Shown: positions 33,267-42,722 of the stretch, one piece after another
Layout: every line of letters begins with the position of its first letter
Numbering within the stretch: the stretch's first letter is position 1
DNA from: Ardenticatenaceae bacterium
GTDB taxonomy: Bacteria; Chloroflexota; Anaerolineae; Promineifilales; Promineifilaceae
DNA length: 64,000 nucleotides
Direction: 5' to 3'
Assembly (NCBI GenBank): GCA_020634455.1
Contig: JACKBQ010000002.1
Coordinates: forward strand, 1,736,001-1,800,000
Notes under the pieces: model-generated
The model's database searches: none
Seen by the model: only the letters and a program-made list of their open reading frames with translations
What the model was told of the DNA's origin: nothing
Made by a program: the position numbers and the translations under genes

Positions 33267-36017
33267 TTACGCCAAATCGATAATTGCCTTGATCAACTCG
33301 GCTTCGCGTTCCAGGCGAAAACCGAGCTTGAGGCAAATGGCGCGCATCCCGCGGTTTTCTGAGAGCAAGTACGCAACAACCCGCTTCACACCTTCCTGCT
33401 TGCCAATTGCCAGCAGGTGCTTCAACATTTCTGTGCCCACGCCCTGCCCTTGGTAACGGTCGCTCACCAAAATAGCAAATTCTGCCTCATCGCGCCCGCG
33501 CTCTTTCGTCAAACGCCCGGCGGCAATGATTTCGTCCTCATCGGTGCGCCTGTTTTTGGCGGCAACCACCAGCGCCATATCCCGATCATAATCTACAAAG
33601 CAGATGCGGGTAAGCCGCTCATGCTCGACGCGTTGGTCCAGTTGGAAAGCGCGGAAGTAGCGCAGATAAACAGACCGCTCAGACAGCGTTTCGTGAAATT
33701 TCACCATCATTGGCTCATCTTCCGGGCGAATTGGACGCATGGTAGCCAGAACGCCGTCTTCGGTGGTGAATTCCTTGATGTACTGGGCAGGATACGGCCG
33801 TATCGCCAACTGCGGCAGCTCATTTTCGGTAACTTCCGGCTCGTAAAGCACCACACGGGCGTCCAACGCAATCAGATGATCTGCTGAAGCAAACAACGGA
33901 TTGATGTCAATTTCCTTAATCCAGCGCTGATCGGCCACCAACTGGCCAAACCGCACCAGCAGCGACTCCAATCCAGCCAAATCTACCGGATCGCGCCCCC
34001 GAACCCCCTCAAGCGCCTTGTAAATCTTGGTGCGTTCCATCATGCGACGCGCCAACGTGGTGGTCAACGGCGGCAGTCCCAAGGCTCGATCTTTGAACAC
34101 CTCCACCAGCGTGCCGCCCGTGCCAAATAGCAGCACCGGGCCAAATTGCGGGTCGGGGCTGGCCCCGATGATCAGCTCATAACCATCGTTCAGGCGCAGC
34201 ATCGGCTGCACCGTCACGCCCAGGAAATCAGCAGCACTGTACTTTTCGCTCACCGACTGCTGCATGATGGTAAAAGCGTGGCGCACCTCGCTTTCTGTGG
34301 CCAAATCCAGCCGCACGCCGCCAACGTCGGTTTTGTGCGTAATGGTCTCCGAATTCAGCTTGAGCACAACCGGGTAACCAATTTCTCCAGCAATTTGGGC
34401 GGCTTCATCGGCCGTTTTGGCCAGGCGCGTTTCCACGGTCGGGATGTCGTAGGCAGCCAGCACCCGCTTCGATTCGTACTCCGTTAAAATCGTTCGCCCA
34501 GATTGGCGAACATTCGTTAACATCTGGCTAATTTCGCTAATTTTTTGGGCACTCTCTTCCGTTTCCTCTGGCAAGAACGGGGTTTCGTACAAGCTTTGCA
34601 GCCGTTTTTGGTACCGCCACATATATTGGAAGACGCGAGCGGCCGTATCCGGAAAAGCAAACGTGGGGATGTTGGCCTGGTTCAAAATCGCTTCGCCACT
34701 GGCGATGTCCGCGCCGCCCATCCAACTGGCCAAAACGGGTTTGCCGTACTGGTACTGCGGGGGACGGCCGTATAGCTTCTTCAACTCCTGCGCCGTCTGG
34801 GTTGGGTCCGTCATCGCCTGGGGCGTAAGAATCACCAACAAACCATCACTATTCTCGTCGTTGGCCGCAATCTGGATCGATTTTGCATACCGTTCGGCAT
34901 CCGCATCCCCCAAAATGTCCACCGGATTGTTGTGGCTCCAGTGCGGCGGCAAAAATTCATTCAACTCCGCCATCGTCTGTTCAGAAAGCTGCGTCAGCTC
35001 ACCCCGGTTGGTAATAAGCGAATCGGTGGCCAGCACACCAGGGCCACCTGCGTTGGTCACAATTGTCAAGCGCGGGCCACGCGGACGGGGCTGCTTGGCC
35101 AGCACCTCGGCCATGTTGAACAAATCATCAATTGAGTCCACGCGCAACACGCCAGAGCGACGGAATGCCGCCGCCAGCACCTCATCGCTGCCCGTGAGCG
35201 AGCCAGTGTGTGAAGCCGCTGCCTGCGCTGCCGCCTCCGTCCGCCCCGGTTTGATGACAATGATCGGCTTCGTCAGCGCCACGTCCCGTGCGGCCGAAAG
35301 GAATGAACGAGCATTGCCGATGGATTCCATGTAGATGACGATGCTTTTGGTGCGCGGGTCGTCGCCCAAATAATAAATCAGGTCACCCCAATCCACATCC
35401 AGCATCGAGCCAATGGAGACGAAAGAGCTAAAGCCAACATTTTCCCGGTAGGACCAGTCCAAAATGGAGGTGAGTAACGCCCCGCTTTGGCTAATAAAAC
35501 CCACCGTACCGGGGCGCGCCATCGAACTGGCAAAGGTAGCGTTCAGACCACCGATGGGGTTCATAACCCCCAGGCAGTTGGGGCCAATGATGCGCATATT
35601 GCCTTTCCGCGCTTCGGTGAGGATTTCCTGCTCCAGCTTCACACCTTCAGGGCCAATTTCCTTAAAGCCGGCAGAAATGACGATAGCGCCCTTTACACCT
35701 GCCTCCACGCATTCGCAGATGAGACCAGGTACGGTGCGGGCGGGCGTCACGATGATCGCCAGGTCAATCTTTTCCGGCACTTCGCCAATGCTGGGGTATG
35801 CTTTGATACCCATGACGCTGGGGCGCTTGGGATTGATGGGGAAAATCGTGCCGCCAAACGAGTTGGTCATGAGGTTCCACAAGATGGTTCGCCCCACGCT
35901 GCCTTCGCGCTCGGTGGCACCGATGAGGGCAACGCTTTTTGGGGAAAATATGACATCCAGAGGGTTCTTGTTGTAACTAAATACATCGTGGGCTGTGCCA
36001 CGGGTTAAATCAATCAT
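33267..36017 (-). CDS. ADP-forming acyl-CoA synthetase fused to GNAT acetyltransferase (Pat/PatZ-like)
   Basis: 916 residues with AGGAG ahead of the ATG. Domains in order: CoA-binding Rossmann domain (SVALIGATEREGSVGRT near 28-44), succinyl-CoA-ligase-like domains (about 165-460), an ATP-grasp domain (about 490-720), and a C-terminal GNAT domain (about 745-910; SDRYQGQGVGTEMLKHL). In Pat/PatZ proteins the synthetase half is regulatory and the GNAT half acetylates lysines of metabolic enzymes such as acetyl-CoA synthetase; in others the synthetase half makes acyl-CoA with ATP. Which applies here is not decidable by eye. Monocistronic. Confidence 0.9.
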   Translation of the reverse strand: MIDLTRGTAHDVFSYNKNPLDVIFSPKSVALIGATEREGSVGRTILWNLMTNSFGGTIFPINPKRPSVMGIKAYPSIGEVPEKIDLAIIVTPARTVPGLICECVEAGVKGAIVISAGFKEIGPEGVKLEQEILTEARKGNMRIIGPNCLGVMNPIGGLNATFASSMARPGTVGFISQSGALLTSILDWSYRENVGFSSFVSIGSMLDVDWGDLIYYLGDDPRTKSIVIYMESIGNARSFLSAARDVALTKPIIVIKPGRTEAAAQAAASHTGSLTGSDEVLAAAFRRSGVLRVDSIDDLFNMAEVLAKQPRPRGPRLTIVTNAGGPGVLATDSLITNRGELTQLSEQTMAELNEFLPPHWSHNNPVDILGDADAERYAKSIQIAANDENSDGLLVILTPQAMTDPTQTAQELKKLYGRPPQYQYGKPVLASWMGGADIASGEAILNQANIPTFAFPDTAARVFQYMWRYQKRLQSLYETPFLPEETEESAQKISEISQMLTNVRQSGRTILTEYESKRVLAAYDIPTVETRLAKTADEAAQIAGEIGYPVVLKLNSETITHKTDVGGVRLDLATESEVRHAFTIMQQSVSEKYSAADFLGVTVQPMLRLNDGYELIIGASPDPQFGPVLLFGTGGTLVEVFKDRALGLPPLTTTLARRMMERTKIYKALEGVRGRDPVDLAGLESLLVRFGQLVADQRWIKEIDINPLFASADHLIALDARVVLYEPEVTENELPQLAIRPYPAQYIKEFTTEDGVLATMRPIRPEDEPMMVKFHETLSERSVYLRYFRAFQLDQRVEHERLTRICFVDYDRDMALVVAAKNRRTDEDEIIAAGRLTKERGRDEAEFAILVSDRYQGQGVGTEMLKHLLAIGKQEGVKRVVAYLLSENRGMRAICLKLGFRLEREAELIKAIIDLA

Positions 36018-36185
36018 GGTTTGCTCCTTAGCAAGTAGCGGCTATTGGTGAATGGTTGGCGGCCAGTGCAAGCCACTAGCAACCAGCCAACCACAACGAG
36101 CCATTTTTAGTTTGCTTATTTGATTGTCAATATTCTGGTTGCTGGTGGGTTACAGCTCCCGGCTAGTGCAGGCGGTTGTGGGAAA
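36018..36185. repeat. Spacer with dispersed repeat words
   Basis: It contains TATTGGTGAATGGTTGG at 36043-36059, identical to 201-217, then degenerate GCCACTAGCAACCAGCCAACCAC and GGTTGCTGGTGGG stretches that are partly self-complementary. No gene seen. Confidence 0.5.
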
Positions 36186-36788
36186 TCAGGTAAGCGATTT
36201 GAGCACTTTGTCGCGCTCTTTGCTGCTGATGCGTTGATGGGCTTCTAAAATATCGAGCACGCGGTTGATGGTCATGGCAGCGTGCAGCTTGTAGCCACGC
36301 TCGGCCATATTGGCCACGCCGCCCTGCTCACGGTCTATGAGCACCACAGCTTCTTTTACCTGTAAGCCTGACGCTTTTAAGGCAACAATGGCCTCCAATA
36401 TGGAGTCACCAGAAGTAATGAGGTCATCTATGACAACGGCCGTTTGCCCTACCTGCCACACACCTTCAATCTGCTTGCCCGTGCCGTAACTTTTGGCCGT
36501 TTTGCGTGGGTAAATGAGCGGTTTGTCCATGTCCAAACAGAGTGCAGTGCCCAAGGGTAACCCGGCCAGCGGTGTTGCTGCCAGCAAATCAAACGATAGG
36601 CGATCCAATACCGAGCGATAAGCTGCTACGGCCTGGCGCAGCGCTGCCGGGTGGGAAACCAGCAGGCGCAAGTCGAGGTAAATGCGGGACTTTTTGCCGC
36701 TGTGCAGCTTAAATTTACCAAGCTGAACAGCGCCGATGTCGAATAACGTCAGGGCAAATTTTTCCAGAGGGGGCAAGGTCTCGCTCAT
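36186..36788 (-). CDS. pyrE: Orotate phosphoribosyltransferase
   Basis: 200 residues from the ATG at 36788. The open frame extends to 37142, but that part is antisense to a lipoprotein and reads as Gly/Val repeats, so it is excluded. The PRPP-binding loop is VVIDDLITSGDSILEA (about 117-132); LHSGKKSRIYLDLR near 28-41 and YPRKTAKSYGTGKQIEG near 86-102 match PyrE. It makes orotidine 5'-monophosphate in pyrimidine synthesis. No other pyr genes are adjacent. Confidence 0.9.
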   Translation of the reverse strand: MSETLPPLEKFALTLFDIGAVQLGKFKLHSGKKSRIYLDLRLLVSHPAALRQAVAAYRSVLDRLSFDLLAATPLAGLPLGTALCLDMDKPLIYPRKTAKSYGTGKQIEGVWQVGQTAVVIDDLITSGDSILEAIVALKASGLQVKEAVVLIDREQGGVANMAERGYKLHAAMTINRVLDILEAHQRISSKERDKVLKSLT

Positions 36789-36918
36789 GGGCGCGATCTT
36801 AACACGAATCGGGGATTCGGTAAACTCATTTTTGGTTCGCCGAAGCCGGGGGTGTTGTGATACAGTGGAGCAAGTTCTAGATAGTGAAGAAGATGTACCT
36901 TTGCCGAGGGAAGAATTG

Positions 36919-37809
36919 ATGAAACGGCCGTTTTTCCTGCTTATACTGCTTTTTGTGGCTGCTTGTACCCCCACCCCGGCGCTTGAGCCAACAGCTTTGC
37001 CAGAGGTCGTCGAAACAGTGACCGCAACGGCCGTTCCACCCACACCTACCGCATCACCACGCCCAACAAACACCCCGGTTCCCCCAACCAGTACCAGCAC
37101 CCCCCTGCCCACCGCCACGCCGACCCCGGAACCCACCGCCACCCCTGAAAGCGTTCAGTTTCAGTTTGAATCAATTTCCGTAACCATCGATCCAGCAATT
37201 GTAACCACGCTCTACCCAACCCTCTTGGAGGGTGGCCGGGAAATCAGGCTGCTTTTTGCCGAAGATGGGTACTGTGTGGTGCATGGCTGCATCTACTTCA
37301 TACAAACAGATGCCCTGCCTGAGGTGCTGGTTGAAATGATGACGGCGGTGGAAACGGCCGTAACCAACCAGGACAGCAGCTATGAATTCAAAACCAGGCA
37401 AACCAATCTGGTTCTGCAAACCCACACCCAACTGCTAACCACCGACTCCCTGCAAGGCATCCGCGCCGTCACCTTCAAGACGCAAAACCTGCCGCTCATC
37501 AGCAACGGGGCATTGACCTATGAGTTTCGCGGGTTGACGACAGACGGCCGTTATTTTGTCCAGGCGTGGGTGCCTGTCTCGCTGCCATTTTTGCCAGACA
37601 GCAGCAACCCCATCCAGGAAAACCAGCCCCATTTTGCCGTGCCCCTACCCGAAATCACCACCAGCCGCGAAGAAGAGCTGTACCAAATTTTAGGCGCGTA
37701 CAACGAGGCGGTGGCCGTGTTTGTCCACGAAGCCACCGATGGCACCTTTGCGCCCGATTTGACGGGGATTGACGCGCTGATCCAATCAATTACCATCACC
37801 AATGAATGA
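36919..37809 (+). CDS. Lipoprotein with a Thr/Pro-rich linker
   Basis: 296 residues from ATG 36919, with GAGGGAAG ten bases upstream. The lipobox FVAACT puts Cys at 16. A Thr/Pro linker of about 60 residues is followed by a folded domain of some 200 residues (from SVQFQFESISVTI) that I do not recognise. The domain has a YCVVHGCIYF segment with two Cys. Probably surface-exposed. It ends a few bases into the start region of the PLP-enzyme gene, suggesting co-transcription, though no functional link is obvious. Confidence 0.8.
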   Translation: MKRPFFLLILLFVAACTPTPALEPTALPEVVETVTATAVPPTPTASPRPTNTPVPPTSTSTPLPTATPTPEPTATPESVQFQFESISVTIDPAIVTTLYPTLLEGGREIRLLFAEDGYCVVHGCIYFIQTDALPEVLVEMMTAVETAVTNQDSSYEFKTRQTNLVLQTHTQLLTTDSLQGIRAVTFKTQNLPLISNGALTYEFRGLTTDGRYFVQAWVPVSLPFLPDSSNPIQENQPHFAVPLPEITTSREEELYQILGAYNEAVAVFVHEATDGTFAPDLTGIDALIQSITITNE

Positions 37810-37822
37810 TGAGGAGTTATTT

Positions 37823-39037
37823 GTGAAAGAAAAACAGTTTACCACCCGCGCCGTTCATGCTGGCGAGCGCGCCGATTTTAGCCAGATCAACTCGGTCGTC
37901 ACCCCCATTTACCCCTCGGTGGGCTATACCTTTGCCGATTCCCACGAGCTGGACGCGGTGTTGGGCGGTGAGCAGCCAGGCTACGTTTATTCACCTCGCT
38001 ATGCGAACCCCACGGTGGCGGCTTTGGAAACGGCCGTTGCCAACCTGGAATCCGCCGAAGCCGCTATCGCCCTACCCTCCGGCATGGCGGCAGTACACCT
38101 GGCACTGCTAGGGGCTGGCGTGCGCGCAGGCAGCCACGTCGTCGTGGCGGCAGATATTTACGGGGCAACCTACTCACTGGTGCAGGGTATTTTTACCGAG
38201 CTGGGCGCCACGGTGCATCTGGTAGACGTACTAGATTTAAAGAAAATCGAGGCGATTTTGGCGCAAGAAAAAGTGTCTGCGCTGCTTGTCGAAACCATCT
38301 CCAACCCGCTCATGAAGGTGGCCGATTTGCCCAAGCTGGCCGAACTGGCCCACGTCCACCACGCCAAACTGCTGGTAGACAACACCTTCTGCTCCCCCTA
38401 CCTGTGCAATCCGCTCACCTTTGGTGCCGACATGGTGATTCACAGCGCCACCAAGTTCATCGGCGGGCACGGCGACGTGATGGCGGGCCTCGTCGCCACC
38501 AGCGCCGAACTGAAGGCGGAGATGGTGCGGCTGAACAAGCTGTTGGGCAGCAGCCTGGGGCCATTCGAGGCATGGCTGGCCCACCGCGGCCTCAAAACGT
38601 TGCCGCTGCGGATGCGCCAGCAGTGCCAAAACGCGCTGCACATCGCCAGTTGGCTGCAAACCCATCCCAAAATCAGCCAGGTAAACTACGCCTTTCTGCC
38701 CAGCCATCCCCAATTTGAGTTGATGAACCAGCTGACCAACGGCAAGGGCGGCGGGGCCGTATTCTCGTTTGAAGTGCGCGGCGCAGGCAAACCGGAAATC
38801 TTTGCCCTGATGGACGCGCTGGAACTGATCCAACCCGCCACCTCGCTGGGCGACATTTACTCGCTGACGCTCTATCCCGCCATCTCGTCCCACCGCAGCC
38901 TCACCCCGGCGGAGCGCCACAAACTGGGCATCGGCGATGGCCTGCTGCGCCTCTCCGCTGGCATCGAAGACGTAGCCGACATCCAGGCGGATTTGGCGCA
39001 AGCTTTAAACAAAATTGGACACGGATTTGACGGATAA
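37823..39037 (+). CDS. Cys/Met-metabolism PLP-dependent enzyme (cystathionine gamma-synthase/lyase type)
   Basis: 404 residues from GTG 37823, chosen because GAGGAG lies six bases upstream; an in-frame ATG at 37802 lies within the previous gene. GYVYSPRYANPTVAALE (about 50-66), ALPSGMAAVHLAL (about 83-95) and HSATKFIGGHGDV (PLP Lys near 203) are family signatures. Reactions include cystathionine synthesis or cleavage, methionine gamma-lysis and O-acetylhomoserine sulfhydrylation; by eye methionine gamma-lyase or cystathionine gamma-synthase is most likely. Its last eight codons, including the stop, are supplied by an intergenic repeat (39017-39085). Confidence 0.9.
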   Translation: MKEKQFTTRAVHAGERADFSQINSVVTPIYPSVGYTFADSHELDAVLGGEQPGYVYSPRYANPTVAALETAVANLESAEAAIALPSGMAAVHLALLGAGVRAGSHVVVAADIYGATYSLVQGIFTELGATVHLVDVLDLKKIEAILAQEKVSALLVETISNPLMKVADLPKLAELAHVHHAKLLVDNTFCSPYLCNPLTFGADMVIHSATKFIGGHGDVMAGLVATSAELKAEMVRLNKLLGSSLGPFEAWLAHRGLKTLPLRMRQQCQNALHIASWLQTHPKISQVNYAFLPSHPQFELMNQLTNGKGGGAVFSFEVRGAGKPEIFALMDALELIQPATSLGDIYSLTLYPAISSHRSLTPAERHKLGIGDGLLRLSAGIEDVADIQADLAQALNKIGHGFDG

Positions 39038-39085
39038 CACGGATTAAAAACAGAAAAATCCGTTCAATCCGTGTCATCCGTGTCC
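39017..39085. repeat. ATCCGTGTC-type intergenic stem-loop overlapping a gene end
   Basis: GGACACGGAT (39017-39026) and ATCCGTGTCC (39076-39085) are perfect 10-bp arms; iterated words GACGGAT, CACGGATT, ATCCGTTC and ATCCGTGTC fill the interior, also pairing. The element overlaps the last codons and stop of the PLP-enzyme gene, so its insertion appears to have rewritten that C-terminus. Confidence 0.65.
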
Positions 39086-39110
39086 CAATCAAAAAAGAGG
39101 AGAAAAGCTC

Positions 39111-41585
39111 ATGACCCATCACGCACAAGTTGTCATTATTGGTTCCGGAATTGTTGGTTGCGCCGCGGCCTACCACCTGACAAATTTTGGCTGGAAAGAC
39201 GTTCTGGTCATCGACAAGGGAGAGTTGTTTGAGAACGACGGCTCGACCTCGCACGCACCGGGGGGCGTGGTGCCGCTGAGCCACAACAAGCTGCTGACGC
39301 AGATGGGTTTGTACACGGCCGATCTCATCGCCAGCCTGGGCCATTTTAGTGAGAAACAAAACACGTACAACCGGGTAGGTCAACTAGAAATTGCCATCTC
39401 CGAGGCGCGCTGGCAGGATTTGAAGCGGCTGCACGGCACGGCCAAGGCGTACGGCTGCGAGACGGCGCTGCTGACGCCGCAGGAATCGGCCGCAAAAATG
39501 CCACTGCTGGATCCGTCCCAATTTGTGGGGGCGCTGTGGGTTCCGGCAGGGATGATTGTGAAAGGGTCGCATGTAACGGCCGCTTTGGCACGGGAAGCTG
39601 AGGCAACGGGCGGAGCCAAATTTGTGGGCCACACGGCGATGACGGATATTGAGGTGAAGGGGGGAAGGGTAACGGCCGTTCTCACCAACAACCCCGACAT
39701 GCCCCGCATTGAGTGTGAAAATGTGCTGCTGGCGGCCAACATCTGGGCACCCGCCCTTAGCGAAAAGTTCGGCATCCACCTGCCGCTGATGGCCTTCGAG
39801 CACCAGTACGTCATCACCAATCCGCTGGATCGCCTGGCCGATTTCGACCCGGCGAACAAGGACCACGAAGTGACTTTCCCCACCATGCGCGAGCTGGATT
39901 CGACGATGTACTACCGGCAACATTGGCAGGCGTACGGCATCGGCAGCTACTACCACAAGCCGCACATGGTCCGGCCGCAAGACGTGAAAAAGACGGCGAT
40001 CCATGCCTTCACCCCCGACGATTTTTACGGCAAGCCGTGGGAGCAGGCCAAGCGGCTGCTGCCCGCCATTGCCCAGGCGGATTCCGTCGGCTGGCAGTGG
40101 CAGTTCAACGGCATGTTTGCCTTCTCCAGCGACGGCATGCCGATTATTGGCGAATCGCACATCAAGGGGTTCTGGACGGCCGTTGCCAGCTGGATCACCC
40201 ACGCGGGTGGCGTCGCCAAATCGGTGGCGGAGTGGATGACGACTGGTGAAACCGAGTGGGACATGCGCCAGGCGCATCTGCACCGCTTCCACCAATTCCA
40301 AACCACCGAGGCGTACACCACGGTCATCACCAAGAAAAATTACCGCGAAGTGTACGACGTGGTGCATCCCAAACAATCCATCAGCGAGCCGCGCAACGTG
40401 CGGATGAGTCCCTTCGCGCCCCGGCTAGATGCGCTAAAGGCGGAATACACTGCTTTTGCCGGGATTGAGCTGCCGAACTGGTTTGAGGTGAACGGCCGTC
40501 TCCTGGAAAAGTACGAAGAGCAGATTCCGCCACGCAGTGGCTGGGCGGCGCAATATTGGTCGCCGATTCAGGGGGCGGAGCATTTAGAGACGCGCCACAA
40601 CGCGGCGATGTTTGACCTAACCGGCCTCTCCATTATCGAGGTGAAAGGGTCAGGCGCGGCCGAATTTAGCAACTATTTGTGCAGCAACCAGATGGACGTG
40701 CCGGTCGGGCGCGTCGTCTACACCACCTGGCTTACGCCCAAAGGCGGCGTCAAGCGAGACCTGACGGTGGCGCGGCTGGCGCAAGACAAATATTGGCATT
40801 TTGTGGGCGAGGGCACGCTGCCGCAAGATTTGGCCTGGGTGCAGCAGCACGCGCCGCAGGATGGCTCGGTGGTGGTGACGGATGTTTCGGGGGCGTATAC
40901 GGCCGTTGGCCTCTGGGGCCCCAACGCCCGCAAAGTGCTGCAAAAAGTCACCCACGCCGACGTCAGCAATGAGGCGTTCCCCTACTTCACCGCCCAGTGG
41001 ATCACAATTGGGCTGGTGCCGGTGTACGCCATGCGCATCTCCTACGCGGGCGAGCTGGGCTGGGAGCTGCACTTCCCCATGGACATGGCGCTGCAGGTGT
41101 GGGATTTGCTCTGGGAAGCAGGCCGCGAGGTGGAAATGATTGCCGCCGGGATGGGCGCGTTTGACTCGCTGCGCCTGGAAAAAGGGTACCGGCTGTGGGG
41201 CGGCGACGTCTACACCGAATATTCCCCCTACGAAGCTGGCCTGGGCTGGACGGTGCGCCTGAAGAAAGGCAACTTCATTGGCCGTGACGCCTGCCTGAAA
41301 TTGAAGGACAAGCCGCTGAAGAAAAAGCTGTGCTGCCTGACGTTCAACAACGGCGGTGTGGCCCTGGGCTACGAAGCCCTTTTTGCCAACGGCGACTGCG
41401 TGGGGCACGTTACCAGCGCCAACTACGGCTACAGCGTGGGCAAGTTCATCCTGTACGGCTACTTGTCCAGCGCCCACGCCCAGCCCGGCACCCAAATCGA
41501 GGTGGAATACTTCGGCGAGCGGCACATGGCCACGGTGGTGGAGGAACCGCTGTATGATGCGGGGATGGAGCGGTTGAGAGGGTAG
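39111..41585 (+). CDS. FAD oxidoreductase fused to a GcvT-like domain (dimethylglycine/sarcosine dehydrogenase type)
   Basis: 824 residues with AGAGGAG before the ATG. The N-terminal DAO domain begins VVIIGSGIVGCAAAYHL (FAD dinucleotide motif, 7-23) and runs to about 390 (FAFSSDGMPIIGE near 340). A central FAO_M-like part is followed by a folate-binding GcvT domain (about 470-735) and a GcvT C-terminal barrel. In this family the flavin domain oxidises an N-methyl amine (dimethylglycine, sarcosine) and the GcvT domain passes the formaldehyde to tetrahydrofolate. The substrate here is unproven. The residues around the folate pocket look intact. A second, separate GcvT-like gene begins at 62991. 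Confidence 0.88.
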   Translation: MTHHAQVVIIGSGIVGCAAAYHLTNFGWKDVLVIDKGELFENDGSTSHAPGGVVPLSHNKLLTQMGLYTADLIASLGHFSEKQNTYNRVGQLEIAISEARWQDLKRLHGTAKAYGCETALLTPQESAAKMPLLDPSQFVGALWVPAGMIVKGSHVTAALAREAEATGGAKFVGHTAMTDIEVKGGRVTAVLTNNPDMPRIECENVLLAANIWAPALSEKFGIHLPLMAFEHQYVITNPLDRLADFDPANKDHEVTFPTMRELDSTMYYRQHWQAYGIGSYYHKPHMVRPQDVKKTAIHAFTPDDFYGKPWEQAKRLLPAIAQADSVGWQWQFNGMFAFSSDGMPIIGESHIKGFWTAVASWITHAGGVAKSVAEWMTTGETEWDMRQAHLHRFHQFQTTEAYTTVITKKNYREVYDVVHPKQSISEPRNVRMSPFAPRLDALKAEYTAFAGIELPNWFEVNGRLLEKYEEQIPPRSGWAAQYWSPIQGAEHLETRHNAAMFDLTGLSIIEVKGSGAAEFSNYLCSNQMDVPVGRVVYTTWLTPKGGVKRDLTVARLAQDKYWHFVGEGTLPQDLAWVQQHAPQDGSVVVTDVSGAYTAVGLWGPNARKVLQKVTHADVSNEAFPYFTAQWITIGLVPVYAMRISYAGELGWELHFPMDMALQVWDLLWEAGREVEMIAAGMGAFDSLRLEKGYRLWGGDVYTEYSPYEAGLGWTVRLKKGNFIGRDACLKLKDKPLKKKLCCLTFNNGGVALGYEALFANGDCVGHVTSANYGYSVGKFILYGYLSSAHAQPGTQIEVEYFGERHMATVVEEPLYDAGMERLRG

Positions 41586-41891
41586 AAAGCTGTCCATTTA
41601 ATCAACCTTGCTTTGCAGCGAGTACTTTTATTTAGTACAATGTTTTTAAATTTGGTGTGATACTAATCGCGATCAGTTTCTTTTGAAATTTGCAAAGATC
41701 ACCCTCGCTTTTCTTTCGGCTAAAATTGAGCAGGTCCAAAATCTCTCTCACCTCAAATCATTGGTGGTTTGAAAAAAAACATTCATATAATTTGGTGAAA
41801 AATCATCCAATACTTGATAACACTTTATGGGGTTCCATTCAAATCAAAGCACAAGATTGTGTAAAGCAATGAAAACAGGACAAAGATTAAA
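41586..41891. other. AT-rich leader region of the GTPase cassette
   Basis: 306 bp, clearly more AT-rich than the DNA to its left. A weak promoter candidate is TTGCAG (41613-41618), 17 bp, TACAAT (41636-41641). The frame at 41690-41872 lacks a ribosome site and family features and is not called. GTAC...GTAC surrounds the spacer. The abrupt change from the GcvT-like gene marks the probable left border of the acquired segment. Confidence 0.5.
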
Positions 41892-42638
41892 ATGATACCA
41901 AAAAGTATGAGTAAGCTTCGTCAATTGATAGATCTCCATTTTGATGAGGCAGAACTTCGAATTTTGTGCTTTGATTTAGGCATTGAGTGGGAGCATCTCC
42001 AAGGTAATACAAAATCAGAAAAAATCATGAGCCTAGTTTCATATCAAGTTAGACGAGAAGATTTAGCAACTCTGATTAATCTCCTAAAAAACGAACGTCC
42101 AAATCTTAATTGGCTAGATTTACAGCAACCTGAACTCAAACAAATTTTTTTAGTTGGAAAACGCAATGTTGGAAAATCAAGCATTATACAAGCTTTAACA
42201 AATACTTCGCCATCTCAAGCACCAAACTTGCTACCAGCAGTATTCCGCGATGACAACTTACTATACGTGGATATTTTCCTAGATATTCAAACTCAGGATA
42301 ATCAGATTTGGGAAGCCATCAAGCAAGCGGCAGTTTTAGTCTATGTTGTTGATAACATTCCCCAAAAATCTGAACTTAAACTATTTGAAACTGTATCAAA
42401 TCGAACGATGAGAATTCCGAAGATAATATTTATAAACAAATGGGATGTTGCCGAACGCGTTATGACGAAAAAAGACCGTGATTCTATGTATGCAACAATA
42501 GTCAAAGAATTAGCGAGCTTTGTATTAGCACCAAGTCATATCTTGCACGGAAATGCAATTCTTTACAATTCCAAAACTGACTCTATCAGACCAACTCAGT
42601 TAATTGATTTAAAAAAATTAATTTATAGCTTGGTTTGA
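41892..42638 (+). CDS. Effector-associated-domain-like region fused to a P-loop GTPase domain
   Basis: 248 residues; AGGACA lies upstream, and ATG 41907 is a possible alternative. Residues about 7-72 (FDEAELRILCFDLGIEWEHL, then a Gly/Lys turn and YQVRREDLATLINLL) closely resemble the EAD7-type effector-associated domain, an adaptor helical domain known mainly from bacterial conflict/immune proteins. The GTPase part has G1 GKRNVGKS (89-96) and G4 NKWD (182-185). The DxxG of G3 is not recognisable: after a beta strand one reads VDIFLDI. It may therefore bind but poorly hydrolyse GTP. First gene of a three-GTPase cassette; no membrane segment. The domain assignment is from memory of the pattern. 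Confidence 0.75.
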   Translation: MIPKSMSKLRQLIDLHFDEAELRILCFDLGIEWEHLQGNTKSEKIMSLVSYQVRREDLATLINLLKNERPNLNWLDLQQPELKQIFLVGKRNVGKSSIIQALTNTSPSQAPNLLPAVFRDDNLLYVDIFLDIQTQDNQIWEAIKQAAVLVYVVDNIPQKSELKLFETVSNRTMRIPKIIFINKWDVAERVMTKKDRDSMYATIVKELASFVLAPSHILHGNAILYNSKTDSIRPTQLIDLKKLIYSLV

Positions 42639-42722
42639 TTCAGGCTCAAAGATAAATTTTGGGCTTGCTGAGATTCACCTTGCCACCAGCAGCTTACCCA
42701 GATATGCCAATGGAGAAACAAT

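Noticed and set aside
36789..37142. N-terminal extension of the pyrE frame
   Set aside because: It lies antisense to the lipoprotein gene at 36919 and reads as Gly/Val repeats; the internal ATG at 36788 gives a normal-length PyrE.
38237..39001. Long minus-strand frame within the PLP-enzyme gene
   Set aside because: Antisense shadow; the plus strand has all family motifs.
39384..40376. Long minus-strand frame within the FAD/GcvT-like gene
   Set aside because: Antisense shadow of the flavoprotein, with no recognisable domain.
41690..41872. 60-codon frame upstream of the GTPase cassette, considered as a small fourth component
   Set aside because: No ribosome site, no helical or membrane pattern and Ser/Lys-rich text typical of AT-rich noncoding DNA.
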